From: a virus
Direction: 5' to 3' (one strand)
Length of the DNA: 35,411 nt
Virus record (IMG/VR): IMGVR_UViG_3300025151_000134
Location: 1-35,411 of that record
Part shown: one piece after another, positions 16,463 to 26,811 of the stretch
Numbering within the stretch: the stretch's first letter is position 1
How the letters are laid out: each line of letters starts with the position of its first letter
Notes under the pieces: model-generated
What the model was told of the DNA's origin: nothing
The model's database searches: none
Seen by the model: the letters and a program-made list of their open reading frames with translations, nothing else
Translations under genes and position numbers: made by a program

Positions 16463-18235
16463 TTAATCTTCCGTTAAATCAGCACTAAAATTACCACATT
16501 CTGAATCATCGTTTAATATAGCTGAACCATTTATTTTTATACGTATATTTTTAGGGTGAAATACATCAATCCATATATTATTTGTTGAATCATACGTGTT
16601 TATAAGTTCACCTATTGGATAGTAAGCTCCAAAATTTCTTAAACCAACAATAACTGTATTTCCTTCAAAGTCAGATGGACAATAGTAATCAGGCATATTA
16701 CCAAGAACTAATTTATCTTCAGAACTTCCTGTTATATTATTACTTAATAATGTAGAGTCGTTTGTGTTATCCACAGTTACAGTTTCAGCCCAATCATAAC
16801 CTAATTGATCGTATGGGAAGTTATTAATTTGTCCTGCTTGAGCTTGTTGTTCGGTTATATTACTAGCACTATCTATTAACCATATACCATTCCAGACACC
16901 TAAATTACCACCTTGAGAATCCTCATCGTTACTTATTCCATTAAGATTTATAGCACTTAATGCTTCATATTTCCACAATTCTTTATATTGATTACATAAA
17001 TTCCAAGCACTTGAAAAACCCTCTGGGTACTCTAATTGAACTTTAGCATTCTTATAAACAGTAAAAGCGTATCCGGACGCAGTATCTAGTTCTGGTGTAA
17101 TTAAAAGACCATCGCCACTGACATTATTTTGATTTTGAGTTTCAGTTACAAAATCATTATTTAAATTATAGTTGTATTCATTTCCAAATGTACGACCAAA
17201 ATCAATAAGATTACTCCAATTATAATTTGAGTTATTATATGCTATAGTTTCATTTGGTACATGGCTATTCATGGCTGGATAGGTAGCCGCAATATTTAAT
17301 AAATCTAAATCCTCAGGATCGCAAAATCCATTGTCACCGTTGTTAAATACTCGCAGAGGATCTATTGATAACATGTGTCTAGATAGTGAATATCCTTGAT
17401 TTGGTGTTATATGAAACCAATTAGCCAACGCACTAAATGACGCTATAGAATCACCCATGTTACCACTTGATGGACCTAATACCGCTCCATTATAGTTATT
17501 CCAAGTTGCTCTAATTTTAGCTATATTCGGAGTCATACTAGTATTTAAAACTTCAAGAGTCCAATATGGAGCAGCATAATTTTGTAGTGCGAGCGGTAAA
17601 ATAGCATCAACACTACAGTTTGAATCATCACTTAATTCACATATTATGTCAAAATAATTATTATTCGCTGGTAGTGTTATTTCTAAAGCGTCCCCATCTA
17701 TATCTAATTTTATTATAGTGTCAATATTTGGTACGTAGTAATTTGGATCTATAAAAGCTAATACAACAACTTCATTTCCAACATAATTTTCTGTTACACC
17801 ATTATTATCTTGCTGTTGTCCACCTGCATTATTATTAAGAGATGGATTCCAATTATACATTAAAACCCTAGTTACTTCTGTTGGTAATGAAATTGCAGCA
17901 GTACTACCATCAGCAGAGGCTGCACCACTAGTCCACTCATACATTTCTATTATAGGTCCATTCCAACCTGGATATGGCATACCTTGAATAATAGAAGAAT
18001 AGTTTTGACCACCTACCAACCCCGCAGCACCTATAGTAAAATTACTAACCCCAACTACGTGTGTACCTGGGTTTCCAGGTCTAAGAATCATTCTTATAGG
18101 AACTTGAGCATTGTCAACGCTACCGTCCCCAGAAGCATCTCCTGGTAAGGCTATATCCTGGTTTGTCCATAGATTGTTTGCTATAGAGCTTGGTTGTGCC
18201 CCAACCGGATCGTTAACTACTACGTAATATGGCAT
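16463..18235 (-). CDS. beta-rich virion protein, 590 residues (putative tail protein)
   Basis: A large acidic protein starting MPYYVVVNDPVGAQ. It is rich in Asn, Tyr, Asp and Gly and has few basic residues, as in secreted or surface beta proteins. A dockerin- or EF-like loop DASGDGSVD lies at 33-41, and DIDGDALEI strands and an NNGDNGFCDPEDLD segment occur later. Several cysteines are scattered (FDIICELSDDSNCS, NGFCDP, YYCPS, ECGNFS), so disulfides or metal binding are possible. The gene follows the muzzle-like gene after 24 A/T-rich bases. I cannot assign a family. A tail-tip or host-contact protein is the best guess from position and composition. Confidence 0.77.
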   Translation of the reverse strand: MPYYVVVNDPVGAQPSSIANNLWTNQDIALPGDASGDGSVDNAQVPIRMILRPGNPGTHVVGVSNFTIGAAGLVGGQNYSSIIQGMPYPGWNGPIIEMYEWTSGAASADGSTAAISLPTEVTRVLMYNWNPSLNNNAGGQQQDNNGVTENYVGNEVVVLAFIDPNYYVPNIDTIIKLDIDGDALEITLPANNNYFDIICELSDDSNCSVDAILPLALQNYAAPYWTLEVLNTSMTPNIAKIRATWNNYNGAVLGPSSGNMGDSIASFSALANWFHITPNQGYSLSRHMLSIDPLRVFNNGDNGFCDPEDLDLLNIAATYPAMNSHVPNETIAYNNSNYNWSNLIDFGRTFGNEYNYNLNNDFVTETQNQNNVSGDGLLITPELDTASGYAFTVYKNAKVQLEYPEGFSSAWNLCNQYKELWKYEALSAINLNGISNDEDSQGGNLGVWNGIWLIDSASNITEQQAQAGQINNFPYDQLGYDWAETVTVDNTNDSTLLSNNITGSSEDKLVLGNMPDYYCPSDFEGNTVIVGLRNFGAYYPIGELINTYDSTNNIWIDVFHPKNIRIKINGSAILNDDSECGNFSADLTED

Positions 18236-18259
18236 AATTATTTATATTTTATATTTAAA

Positions 18260-21200
18260 TTATTCTGTTGCTGGATATCCAGGTAATCCTCCAAATGGTT
18301 GATCACTAGTATCATCTTCTAGAGATATTTGAACTGTTGTTGTTGGATCTCCAACTATCGCTACATTTGATAAACCTTGAACACTAAATTCATTTAGATC
18401 ATTATTTGTTATATCTCCTCTTTCTCCACCACCAATCTTATTAAACCATTTCCCTTCCTTTTTTATAAACTCAAGAACATCACCTTTTAGCGATTGATCA
18501 GTTGTTATATTACTCACCCACCATCCGTCTTTAGCACTTAAGTTGTGGAACTGTCCATCTGATAACTGACCTAATGAAGTACCATCTGGAGCATAAGCTT
18601 GTTCTTGAGAAAATTGTAATACTCTACTTTGAGATCCTTCATAATCAATAGAATTGAATGATTTTATTGAACTAGGTAAATCATTAAATAGTATATTTAT
18701 AGAAGACGATGTGAAATATGGATCTGCATTAGAACCATCGCCAGTCAGTATAAAACTAGTTGGTGAATAGAATATATTTCTATTTATTATTTCGTCATCT
18801 TGATTCTTTATATCAACATAATGTTCCCAAAGTGTAAATGATTCTTGATTTTCCACAACACCATCAGGAATTGTTGGTTTTGTTTGTTTTCCAGTTATAT
18901 ACTTTCCTCCAACAGTCAATCCTGATTGTGGAATAAACGACTTAAAACTAACCCAACCTTTAGAAGCTTCATTAAATGATACCGTTTTATCATCTTCCCT
19001 CATCTCTGGTAAATAATTTAATGTTAAATTATATTCTCCATTAACACCATCAAAACTACCTACCAAGTTATAAGTTTTTCTTAAGTTCTCTCTAAACCAT
19101 GTTTTCATTCCAACATTAGATATTGGAGTTATTCCATTACCTGATAATCTTAATACCGCACCTCTTTGCATATCTGTGAAGTATAATCTAAATTGATCCC
19201 AAGCTAATGATTCAGGATTATTAGATATTCCATAATCTCCAGCAAATGGAACTGCTGTACCTAAAACTCTATTAGAAGCTAATAACTGTGGATTACCATC
19301 AGCATTATATAAGGCATCTCTATTAGTTGTAACTTGTAATACTTTATCTTCTGTTAATACAACTACATTTGTATCTCTAGTTTTTAAAGCTTGAATAGAA
19401 CCATAAGATGGATTTAGATCTTTAGTTATTTTTTCTGCTTGATTAAATTCATTTAGATTGTTAACTCCAGATGTTGAATTGTATATACCGGAGTATATCA
19501 TTCCGCTACCTTTCTGTTCCTCTCCGTAACCTAAGAATGTAGTTGATACTTTTACACCATTATCTATTGTTGGTGCATTGAAATCATCTCTTATTCTATC
19601 TGATTCTATACCATTACCCCAAGAGTAGCAATTGAACCAACTTAAATTTACTGGCCATTTCCAAACATCAACATCGATAATAAAAAACGCTGTATTTTCT
19701 GTTAGTGTTAATCCCGCTGCGCTATATACTGCATCTAGTGGTGGTAATATATTACCCACGTTAACATTGCTACTATTATCGACTTTTAAAAATCTAACTT
19801 CAGAAATATTATCTAGTGGACTATTAAGACCATCGTCAGTTACATAATCTGCTTGAGCAGCGGCTGTACCAGGAATTAGAGGTCCAAAAAAACCAACTTT
19901 ATAATCATTACCTTCTGTGTCAATAGGTTTAGCTCTACCAACAACTTTAGCCATAGTTTGAGTCCCATCTTTATGTTCAAAAACAAAGAATGGTTGAGAT
20001 GCTGTTGGAATATTTAAATTAGTAGATCCTCCAGGACCTGCTCCAGCTGTTGGAATACTAGGATCATCTACAAAATATGGTTGAAATATATTAGTGTAAT
20101 TAATATTAGAATTATACTCTATTCCAACAACAACTTGATTTGAATATGGAGCTGATTGTGTTTGATGTATATGTCCTATATAAAATACTCTATGATTAAA
20201 CCCTGAAGCCCAATTAACATCTGCTCCAGGATTACCATTAGCGTCAGGAGTTTTTAATGTAACTTTAGAATGATATGGAGCAAAATCAGGAGCATTAGTA
20301 TCATCTAATCTCATTGGTATAGCATTTGAAGCTTCATACCATAAATCTAATCCAACATCTTCTTTTGGTTCTGTTTCAAATGTTGCTGCGTTAGATGTGT
20401 TTGCGTCTGCATTCATTGAAGCTGTACTAATAAACTTTTGAATACCTAACGCCTCTCTACCGTCGTGGCAAACCATACCTCTTGGATCCCATTCTGAAGG
20501 ATTAACACCTTGATCACCTGGATCAGCACCAGAGGTTGTTAACTCACCCGTTTCCTCATCATATCTTCTAAATTCAAATCTAAATCCTGATCTTTGACAT
20601 AGACCGTCTCCATCCCCAGTAGTCATTCCAGCGTACCAACCTTCACATTCACTACAATCAAATGGAGTTACAGGATCTTTTATTATTGAACCACCAATTG
20701 TTATCGCTGATAATCCTGAGGTTAAAAGATCTGCAAGTGATGGTCCTGAACCTCCTTGTATAGACAATAAAGTACTATCTCCATTCGCATCAACGCCATT
20801 TATATTAACACCATCATAATAAGAGAATGTGCTGTTTGCTGCAACAGGCTGATTACTATCATCTTGAACTTGATCCCATAATCCATCATTATCCCCACTA
20901 GCAACAAAATCATTATTTTTACTATAATTTCTAGCATAACGATTTCCATCAAAACCCACATAATCAACAGTACCAACAACTTGATACATGTATTCGTTTG
21001 GATCGCCTACAAATTTAAATTTGCTACCAGGTGTGGAAAAGTGGTTAAGGAACTCTAATGTTGATCCAGTGGTAAATCCTCCCCAACCATATTTATCTGC
21101 AAAAGTAGAAACAAACATTCTACCAAACTCTCCACCGCTTGTTTCAGAAAAGGTAGCACCGAACTGATAACCTTGATCTAAACCGGTTGGTTTGTAATAA

Positions 21201-24200
21201 AACTCTGATACCGTGTTTGCACCATTATCGTCGGTGTTTGCAGAGAAACTTTGATTAGAATCTTGAGGTTGAGACGCGCCATGAATCTGTGTCTGTCTAG
21301 TTCTACACGCATCGATAAATAATTCAGTACCTAAGACGGTTTTCGCACTCTCACCCCACCAATTCCAAAAATCTCTTGTTGGGCGAACAAAATTAACTAC
21401 TGGCGAACCAAGAGATGTATTATATGTATCTGAATTGTAAACGTTATTATTGGTAGGTGTATCTGCATCACACCCAAGTGCCATTAAATACGAGGAATTA
21501 CTTATTGTTAAGTCACTATCTAAACTCGCTATATCACCAGATCCCGGTATAGCGGTCTCACTAACCCACATACTATCAGTATTTTCCTCTCCTGCAGCTC
21601 CTACTATTTTAATAACATTCGTTTGTCCTTGATTCTGTAGATTTGCTAGAAGATCTTGATCAGTTGTACCATCAACTCCATTAGCATCTTGTTCGGCTGC
21701 TGTACCATTATTTTCAGTTGTATGCCACTTGTAATTTGCTCTTGGGTGAACAGGATTACCTAAGGCGTCTAATATTGTTTCGTCAGCTGGATTAACCTCT
21801 TGACTATCAATATAAGCTAAATTAAAAGTACTAGCAGCAAACCACATTGAATCATTGTTTCCTAAATTCATCACTTTGTTTTCTAGAATAGAATCTCTTT
21901 CTAGTTTAACAAAGAATTTACCATCAAATGTTGATATTGTATCTTTTACTACATCTTCTTTAAATTCCAACCAATATTCTATACCAGCTGCAGTACTACC
22001 ACCACCTGGAGCGAACTTTAACTTCATGTCAGCTTCAAAACCAAAGGTTCCATTCCATCTAACTATAGCTTGACTACTATCTTCAGCACCACTAGCATCG
22101 ACTCCTAGTTGAACACTACTAACATCTAGCCACTTGTTAGAATATCTCCATTCATCATTCATTTTACCAGCAATTCTTACCTTTAAATCTCCTTTAGGCT
22201 CATAGCTTCCTAAGAAGTTAGCCCATATTCTTATATGCTGCCCTGATTTTGTCATCAATCCTATCGGAGAATCGTTTTGAGTATCAACAGCAACTCCACC
22301 ACTCGCTGGATCTAGTCTATCAAACGCGCCACTAACAGCATCTGGAATTTCAAAAGCAGTACCACTTGTCGCTGTACCTAGATTATAATAGTCAGTATTT
22401 GGTCTTATTAAAACTTTACCCATTATTATGGGATCTACTTTTATAAAGTTAGGTGGTTCATTTTCTATAGCTATTACTTTATATCTAGCTTTTTCTATAA
22501 CTGGTTCACTTGATCCATGTCCTTTTTTAAGTAGTAAATATGTATTCTCATCTATTTTATTTCTTTCAGATGATGGGAAAGAAACCCAAACATTACCATC
22601 TTCAGCGTCATACCATCTATCCATTACTAAATTGTAGTATTCATTAGATGTTTCTTTTACGTAGTATTTTACATAAGACATCCAATCATCTGGTGAACCG
22701 GCGACTCCGTTATTATCCCAAACCTGTTTCAATTCAAATCTATTTCTCATTGAAGCAAATTCTTTTGCTACATTAACATCTCCTGCTACAATTTCTCCAT
22801 TTTTTAAATATCCAGAAGATACTACAGGTGTTTCTCTACCGTACCTATCTCCAAATACCATACCAAATGTATATTCTCTAATAGATTTTATAGATTTCTT
22901 TGGAGCTTCAGGATTAGCGTCATTGTGACTAATTAAATTTTGATGTAATCCAACTTGATTTTGTCTATCATATCCTTGGACATAATTACCAAATACAACT
23001 CTATTTGCAGCTATTTCTTGAGCTAATGCCATTCTTGGAACGTTATCCCAAGCTCTAAGAAGTTGATTCTTTTCTAAAACTTTATGGATCATTTCCGATG
23101 TTATAGATAATTCTCCGAACTTTAACTCATCAATTGTCGTACCACTAGAATTTACTATTGAACCTAAAGAAGAAACTTCCCATTCACCATCTAAATCTCT
23201 AGTTATAGTTTTTACAACATAAACATTTGGTGATTCCGTAGTCTTATATAATACATCGATAGCAACTATATCACCTTGCCTTATTCTTTGATGTGGAATA
23301 AAATCTTTTATTTTTAAACTTCTCACGGTATTGACCATACCTAAGTTGTAACCCTTTTTATGATTATAATCAAGTCTTCCAGGTAGGAAAGCTAGTTTAG
23401 ACCAAGGACTAAAACTTGAATATTCATTATTATCATATTTATAGCGATACGCAAATCTTCCAAATTTTAATTCAAACAATGGAGCTCTATCTTCTAATTC
23501 AACCTCCCAAACACCAGAATATTGTATATTAGGATTAGCTGCTGTATAGCCAACACTTATAGATAGTATAGTTATAGTTAAAGTTCCATTATCTTGATCT
23601 ATTTCATCAACAGTAGCTTTTATAATAGCTTTATCAGCTTCGTTTTCTACCATTTCCGTAAATGTCAATATGTCATTTTGCTGCCAAGATGTATTAGATA
23701 TAATATTTTCACCATTAGAATTAACAGCAGAAAAAGAAACTTGAGTTCCCTCACCAATAGTATTATCTATACCTAAGAAATCGTAATCTAAAAACGCTAT
23801 ACTTATTTCCCCATCTCTAGTTGAGCTACTCATTTCAAGTGTTGGAGCGTATCTTGGAGCAGGTCTGATAACAGTTACATGCTCTTCTTTTAAATCATTA
23901 TTTATTATTGGAGATATAGAGGTTTCTAGTTGAGGAGAGTTTGGATCGTTAGTTCCATCTCCATTTAAACTAGTAAAATTAGTTAATCCTGTTGGTGGAT
24001 CTAGTGGGTCAGATAATTTTATCTGAGTATGAGAAAGATAGTTAGCTGTTCCTTCTTTAGATTTCTTAATGTTTATTTTCTTTGGTTCAGTTCCTTCAAC
24101 CTTACCATTAATAGTTTTACCGTCAGTCCAAAATAATAAATCATCTATTATATTTATAGCTGATATTCTTCTTTTATTATTAAAGTTTAAAACCCTTGGA

Positions 24201-24940
24201 GTACTACAGTATATAATAGTTGAATCGTCCCATCCACTAAAAGTAGATTCACCATACAGTTTAACTATGTTTATAGCACCTTTTTCTAAATCGTGTATTC
24301 TACCTATCTCTCTTAATGAGTTTGGAGAGTTGGGTCCAGCAAATTGACCATATACCTGTATAGTCATACCTATTCTAAGATTTTCCATAGTTTCACTTGA
24401 AACTTGAAATTCTGTATAAGAGTTTCCTACTGGTGGTCCTATGTAGTTATCATTAGCGTCATTTCCCCAAAATCTTGTAACACCTTTTCCACTTACCAAA
24501 TATCCATATCTATCAACAACAACTGGACTTATAGTTGGGGAAGATTGTCCACTACCCGTATCAACTTCTATTATGTAATCTATAAATTTAAAACTACCTA
24601 TATCACTAGGATTATCCGCTAGTATTCTTGGCCAATCTAATCCAGCTACGAAAAAATAAGCTTTATTAACTTTTTCATCCGCAATACTACCAACAACAGT
24701 TGTTCTATTTAAATAAGGATCATTATCGATAGCATAATCTTCGTAATGAACCTCAGACATTATTGCTTTAGTACCTTGAATATTCTGAGCAGTACCAGCG
24801 TCACCCACTCCGTCACCTCCACCATCAGTAGTCCTTATCTGGATGTTCATCGCATCCCTATATTCACCATTAGGAACTAATCTCTCGTCGAGATCTTTGT
24901 TCATCTTGGCTCCAGCAAAAGTATGTTTAATATCTGGCAT
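18260..24940 (-). CDS. giant tail stabilisation / muzzle-like protein
   Basis: A 2226-residue protein. The N-terminus KDLDERLVPNGEYRDAMNIQ, preceded by FAGAKMN, is a signature I recall from the large stabilisation proteins of podoviruses and crAss-like phages, where they form the muzzle below the portal rings. Most of the chain is beta-rich and Asn/Asp/Gly/Ser-rich. Near residue 1920, YFTDMQRGAVLRLSGNG followed by ITPIS is a propeller-like repeat common to these proteins. A Cys-rich knot (C1429, C1432, C1448 with GDGDG between) sits in the middle. The following GEYNLTLNYLPEM strand is also typical. It comes five bases after the ring protein gene. It is longer than the few family members I remember, so inserted domains are likely. 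Confidence 0.85.
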   Translation of the reverse strand: MPDIKHTFAGAKMNKDLDERLVPNGEYRDAMNIQIRTTDGGGDGVGDAGTAQNIQGTKAIMSEVHYEDYAIDNDPYLNRTTVVGSIADEKVNKAYFFVAGLDWPRILADNPSDIGSFKFIDYIIEVDTGSGQSSPTISPVVVDRYGYLVSGKGVTRFWGNDANDNYIGPPVGNSYTEFQVSSETMENLRIGMTIQVYGQFAGPNSPNSLREIGRIHDLEKGAINIVKLYGESTFSGWDDSTIIYCSTPRVLNFNNKRRISAINIIDDLLFWTDGKTINGKVEGTEPKKINIKKSKEGTANYLSHTQIKLSDPLDPPTGLTNFTSLNGDGTNDPNSPQLETSISPIINNDLKEEHVTVIRPAPRYAPTLEMSSSTRDGEISIAFLDYDFLGIDNTIGEGTQVSFSAVNSNGENIISNTSWQQNDILTFTEMVENEADKAIIKATVDEIDQDNGTLTITILSISVGYTAANPNIQYSGVWEVELEDRAPLFELKFGRFAYRYKYDNNEYSSFSPWSKLAFLPGRLDYNHKKGYNLGMVNTVRSLKIKDFIPHQRIRQGDIVAIDVLYKTTESPNVYVVKTITRDLDGEWEVSSLGSIVNSSGTTIDELKFGELSITSEMIHKVLEKNQLLRAWDNVPRMALAQEIAANRVVFGNYVQGYDRQNQVGLHQNLISHNDANPEAPKKSIKSIREYTFGMVFGDRYGRETPVVSSGYLKNGEIVAGDVNVAKEFASMRNRFELKQVWDNNGVAGSPDDWMSYVKYYVKETSNEYYNLVMDRWYDAEDGNVWVSFPSSERNKIDENTYLLLKKGHGSSEPVIEKARYKVIAIENEPPNFIKVDPIIMGKVLIRPNTDYYNLGTATSGTAFEIPDAVSGAFDRLDPASGGVAVDTQNDSPIGLMTKSGQHIRIWANFLGSYEPKGDLKVRIAGKMNDEWRYSNKWLDVSSVQLGVDASGAEDSSQAIVRWNGTFGFEADMKLKFAPGGGSTAAGIEYWLEFKEDVVKDTISTFDGKFFVKLERDSILENKVMNLGNNDSMWFAASTFNLAYIDSQEVNPADETILDALGNPVHPRANYKWHTTENNGTAAEQDANGVDGTTDQDLLANLQNQGQTNVIKIVGAAGEENTDSMWVSETAIPGSGDIASLDSDLTISNSSYLMALGCDADTPTNNNVYNSDTYNTSLGSPVVNFVRPTRDFWNWWGESAKTVLGTELFIDACRTRQTQIHGASQPQDSNQSFSANTDDNGANTVSEFYYKPTGLDQGYQFGATFSETSGGEFGRMFVSTFADKYGWGGFTTGSTLEFLNHFSTPGSKFKFVGDPNEYMYQVVGTVDYVGFDGNRYARNYSKNNDFVASGDNDGLWDQVQDDSNQPVAANSTFSYYDGVNINGVDANGDSTLLSIQGGSGPSLADLLTSGLSAITIGGSIIKDPVTPFDCSECEGWYAGMTTGDGDGLCQRSGFRFEFRRYDEETGELTTSGADPGDQGVNPSEWDPRGMVCHDGREALGIQKFISTASMNADANTSNAATFETEPKEDVGLDLWYEASNAIPMRLDDTNAPDFAPYHSKVTLKTPDANGNPGADVNWASGFNHRVFYIGHIHQTQSAPYSNQVVVGIEYNSNINYTNIFQPYFVDDPSIPTAGAGPGGSTNLNIPTASQPFFVFEHKDGTQTMAKVVGRAKPIDTEGNDYKVGFFGPLIPGTAAAQADYVTDDGLNSPLDNISEVRFLKVDNSSNVNVGNILPPLDAVYSAAGLTLTENTAFFIIDVDVWKWPVNLSWFNCYSWGNGIESDRIRDDFNAPTIDNGVKVSTTFLGYGEEQKGSGMIYSGIYNSTSGVNNLNEFNQAEKITKDLNPSYGSIQALKTRDTNVVVLTEDKVLQVTTNRDALYNADGNPQLLASNRVLGTAVPFAGDYGISNNPESLAWDQFRLYFTDMQRGAVLRLSGNGITPISNVGMKTWFRENLRKTYNLVGSFDGVNGEYNLTLNYLPEMREDDKTVSFNEASKGWVSFKSFIPQSGLTVGGKYITGKQTKPTIPDGVVENQESFTLWEHYVDIKNQDDEIINRNIFYSPTSFILTGDGSNADPYFTSSSINILFNDLPSSIKSFNSIDYEGSQSRVLQFSQEQAYAPDGTSLGQLSDGQFHNLSAKDGWWVSNITTDQSLKGDVLEFIKKEGKWFNKIGGGERGDITNNDLNEFSVQGLSNVAIVGDPTTTVQISLEDDTSDQPFGGLPGYPATE

Positions 24941-24944
24941 AATA

Positions 24945-25841
24945 CTATTTTATTTGCTTACTCATTCCTTTAAGAACTTGAGTAAATTCTTCTATTTTAA
25001 TATTAGATAATCTAATTTTTGCTTTTCTAGTTTCAGCAAACCTTTCTCTTTTAAATCTCATTATAATACCCTCTGGTATACCTGATCTAACAGATAATAT
25101 ACCATAAGCTATCCACTTATATATTGCTTCTTCACAGAACTTATGTACAACCATTTCCTCGTCAGTACCTAATCCATCGCTAATATATTTTAATACAACT
25201 GTTTCACCAGCGACACTTGAACTAAAATGTATATATCCTCTTAGGTAATCTATATAGAATGAACCATGCTCGTGAGAATGTTGCGGATCTAATCCATATC
25301 TTCTACCTCTATAATCTAAATCTATATCTGTAGCGTCTGTAGCGTCTGTGTTACTAACTGGTGATAGTGATTGATAATCGGTCCATGAATCACTACCTCC
25401 TGGCTGCTCTACTAATGAATCAAGAACCCCATCTAAATCAGTATCTGCATATTGATATACACCAGCAGAATCCTGCTCTATAGCAAAAGGATTTGATGTT
25501 TTACCAGTTGGATATAAGTTCTTTTCAATACCATCACTTCCTATAGCAATTACTTTAACGTAATTAACATAATCTTGAGGCAATATCATAGTTAATGAAG
25601 CTGGTATCTCTATTTCTTGAGATTTAATAGACCTAAACACATCATATGATAATTCTTGAATAGCTCTCATCGCATGGAATTGAATATCAGTTCTGTTTAT
25701 TTTAGTAATTATCTTGCCTTCCCCAACATATGCAACCATGAAGGCGTTTATGATATTTTCTAATGTCACGAATTGATAATCACCATAACCACTTGGTGTA
25801 GTATAATAACTATATTGAGTTTGATTATCTAATAATCCCAT
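24945..25841 (-). CDS. neck ring / tail tubular protein (P22 gp4-like, putative)
   Basis: A 298-residue protein. The segment VTLENIINAFMVAYVGEGKI (27-46) and the helix MRAIQELSYDVFRSIKSQE with LTMILPQDYVNYVKV are typical of the adaptor or ring proteins attached below the portal in podoviruses, including crAss-like phages as I recall them. The C-terminal helices (FCEEAIYKWIAYGILS, RFKRERFAETRKAKIRLSN) fit the same fold. A calcium-loop-like DTDLDGVLDS lies at 133-142. The gene ends in TAG, the only TAG stop among the genes whose stops I checked. It follows the 237-residue ring gene after two bases and precedes the muzzle gene by four, so the three are probably translated together. Confidence 0.82.
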   Translation of the reverse strand: MGLLDNQTQYSYYTTPSGYGDYQFVTLENIINAFMVAYVGEGKIITKINRTDIQFHAMRAIQELSYDVFRSIKSQEIEIPASLTMILPQDYVNYVKVIAIGSDGIEKNLYPTGKTSNPFAIEQDSAGVYQYADTDLDGVLDSLVEQPGGSDSWTDYQSLSPVSNTDATDATDIDLDYRGRRYGLDPQHSHEHGSFYIDYLRGYIHFSSSVAGETVVLKYISDGLGTDEEMVVHKFCEEAIYKWIAYGILSVRSGIPEGIIMRFKRERFAETRKAKIRLSNIKIEEFTQVLKGMSKQIK

Positions 25842-25843
25842 AA

Positions 25844-26557
25844 TTAATCATTTTGTTCTTGTTTAGTATTTGCTCTCTCAACTGTACCAACCTCTATTAA
25901 TCCAGGTTTTTCTATTACCACTCCAGCTAATTGTAATATTCTAGAAACTAAATTCTCCTCTTCTGAAGCGTGAAGAGAAAAATCAGTACTATAACCCGCA
26001 CCGCTATTGTATAATGGTCTACCTTTTATAACAACATATCCCCATTGTGGAGTTGCTGGTTTCTTATAATAATCTAAAGTGTAAGTTGTTTGGGCGTCTG
26101 GAGTTGGATATAAGGTTAATCCATTACTAGCATTTCTAACATAAACTGGTCTGTTTTTAGTTGCTTTTGTTAATGGATTACTTTCTGTGTATAGAATATC
26201 TTTATTGTACATTTCAGTAACTTGAACCTTGTTGGAGTTGACAGTTACTTGTAGTGTGCTAATAAAATGCACACCAGTTGGTAAAACCAACAGTGGATCA
26301 TTTGCAGCTTGAACTATATTGCTGTTTTCATTAAATGGTTGAATCTTCTCTTTAACTAACTCCATATCATCAGCGTGAGTTTTATCAGTTTTTGATTTAT
26401 AAAACGCTGTTTTTATGTCGTGGAAATAATTATTAAAAATTTCACTTTGAGCTTTATCAGCCATTAAATTAAACTCTTGTGGAGTTAAATAACCTCTTTG
26501 CTCTTTACTAGTTAGAGTTAAAACCTTCTGATATACTGTGTCTATATTTACTGGCAT
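25844..26557 (-). CDS. neck ring / head-tail adaptor protein (putative)
   Basis: A 237-residue protein. The helix EQRGYLTPQEFNLMADKAQS followed by EIFNNYF (about 19-45) is a conserved start of podovirus neck or ring proteins from marine and crAss-like phages as I recall them. A beta-rich middle (VHFISTLQVTVNSNKVQVTE, LTLYPTPDAQTTYTLDYYKK) follows. The C-terminal helix HASEEENLVSRILQLAGVVI resembles the helix that ring proteins use to pack against neighbours. It lies five bases after the 52-residue gene and two before the second ring protein. Structural role by family resemblance and order; which ring it forms is not known. Confidence 0.8.
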   Translation of the reverse strand: MPVNIDTVYQKVLTLTSKEQRGYLTPQEFNLMADKAQSEIFNNYFHDIKTAFYKSKTDKTHADDMELVKEKIQPFNENSNIVQAANDPLLVLPTGVHFISTLQVTVNSNKVQVTEMYNKDILYTESNPLTKATKNRPVYVRNASNGLTLYPTPDAQTTYTLDYYKKPATPQWGYVVIKGRPLYNSGAGYSTDFSLHASEEENLVSRILQLAGVVIEKPGLIEVGTVERANTKQEQND

Positions 26558-26562
26558 TGTTA

Positions 26563-26721
26563 TTATTTTTTATAAGGAAATTGTTTATTGAGCCATTCCT
26601 TTCTTTTATTACAACCACAATCTTTTTTACCTGCAGATTTCACTATTAGATCTGCTAATGTTTTCAATCCTGTAGCTTTGGTCATTTTTTCTACAGAATC
26701 ACCTAATCCTTTTGATTCCAT
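26563..26721 (-). CDS. 52-residue protein with DCGC-KRKEW motif
   Basis: Translated by hand: ATG at 26721, TAA at 26563-26565, five bases before the next start. It begins MESKGLGDSVEKMTKATGLK and ends with C35-G-C37-NKRKEWLNKQFPY. This small protein, with a GLGD helix and a CGCNKRKEWLN end, recurs in marine phage structural clusters as I recall; its role is unknown. A single CxC is too little for a stable zinc site alone, so a dimer, disulfide or partner may be involved. It is the first gene after a terminator and a palindrome, so it may head the neck/tail transcription unit. Confidence 0.8.
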   Translation of the reverse strand: MESKGLGDSVEKMTKATGLKTLADLIVKSAGKKDCGCNKRKEWLNKQFPYKK

Positions 26722-26731
26722 AATAAATCTA

Positions 26732-26765
26732 TTTTACTTTATTATAGTTACATATTAAAGTAAAA
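26732..26765. promoter_or_regulatory. 10-bp palindrome upstream of the 52-residue gene
   Basis: TTTTACTTTA (26732-26741) and TAAAGTAAAA (26756-26765) are perfect inverted repeats separated by 14 bases. The spacer, read on the minus strand, contains CTATAAT, like a -10 element. It lies between a terminator and the ATG at 26721, so it may be a promoter/operator for the neck and tail genes. The arms are A/T-rich, and a weak RNA hairpin or chance is possible. I see no convincing -35 element. Confidence 0.4.
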
Positions 26766-26782
26766 GGTTAGCATTTAAATAA

Positions 26783-26811
26783 AAATAGCCACTCCTTTCG
26801 GGTGGCTATTT
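26783..26811 (-). terminator. rho-independent terminator after the 276-residue gene
   Basis: A 12-bp stem (AAATAGCCACCC on the minus strand, with one G-T pair) closes a five-base loop, GAAAG. On the minus strand it is followed directly by TTTATTTAAAT, giving the U-rich end of the RNA. It lies 20 bases downstream of the stop at 26831 and ends the capsid-side transcript. Confidence 0.9.
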
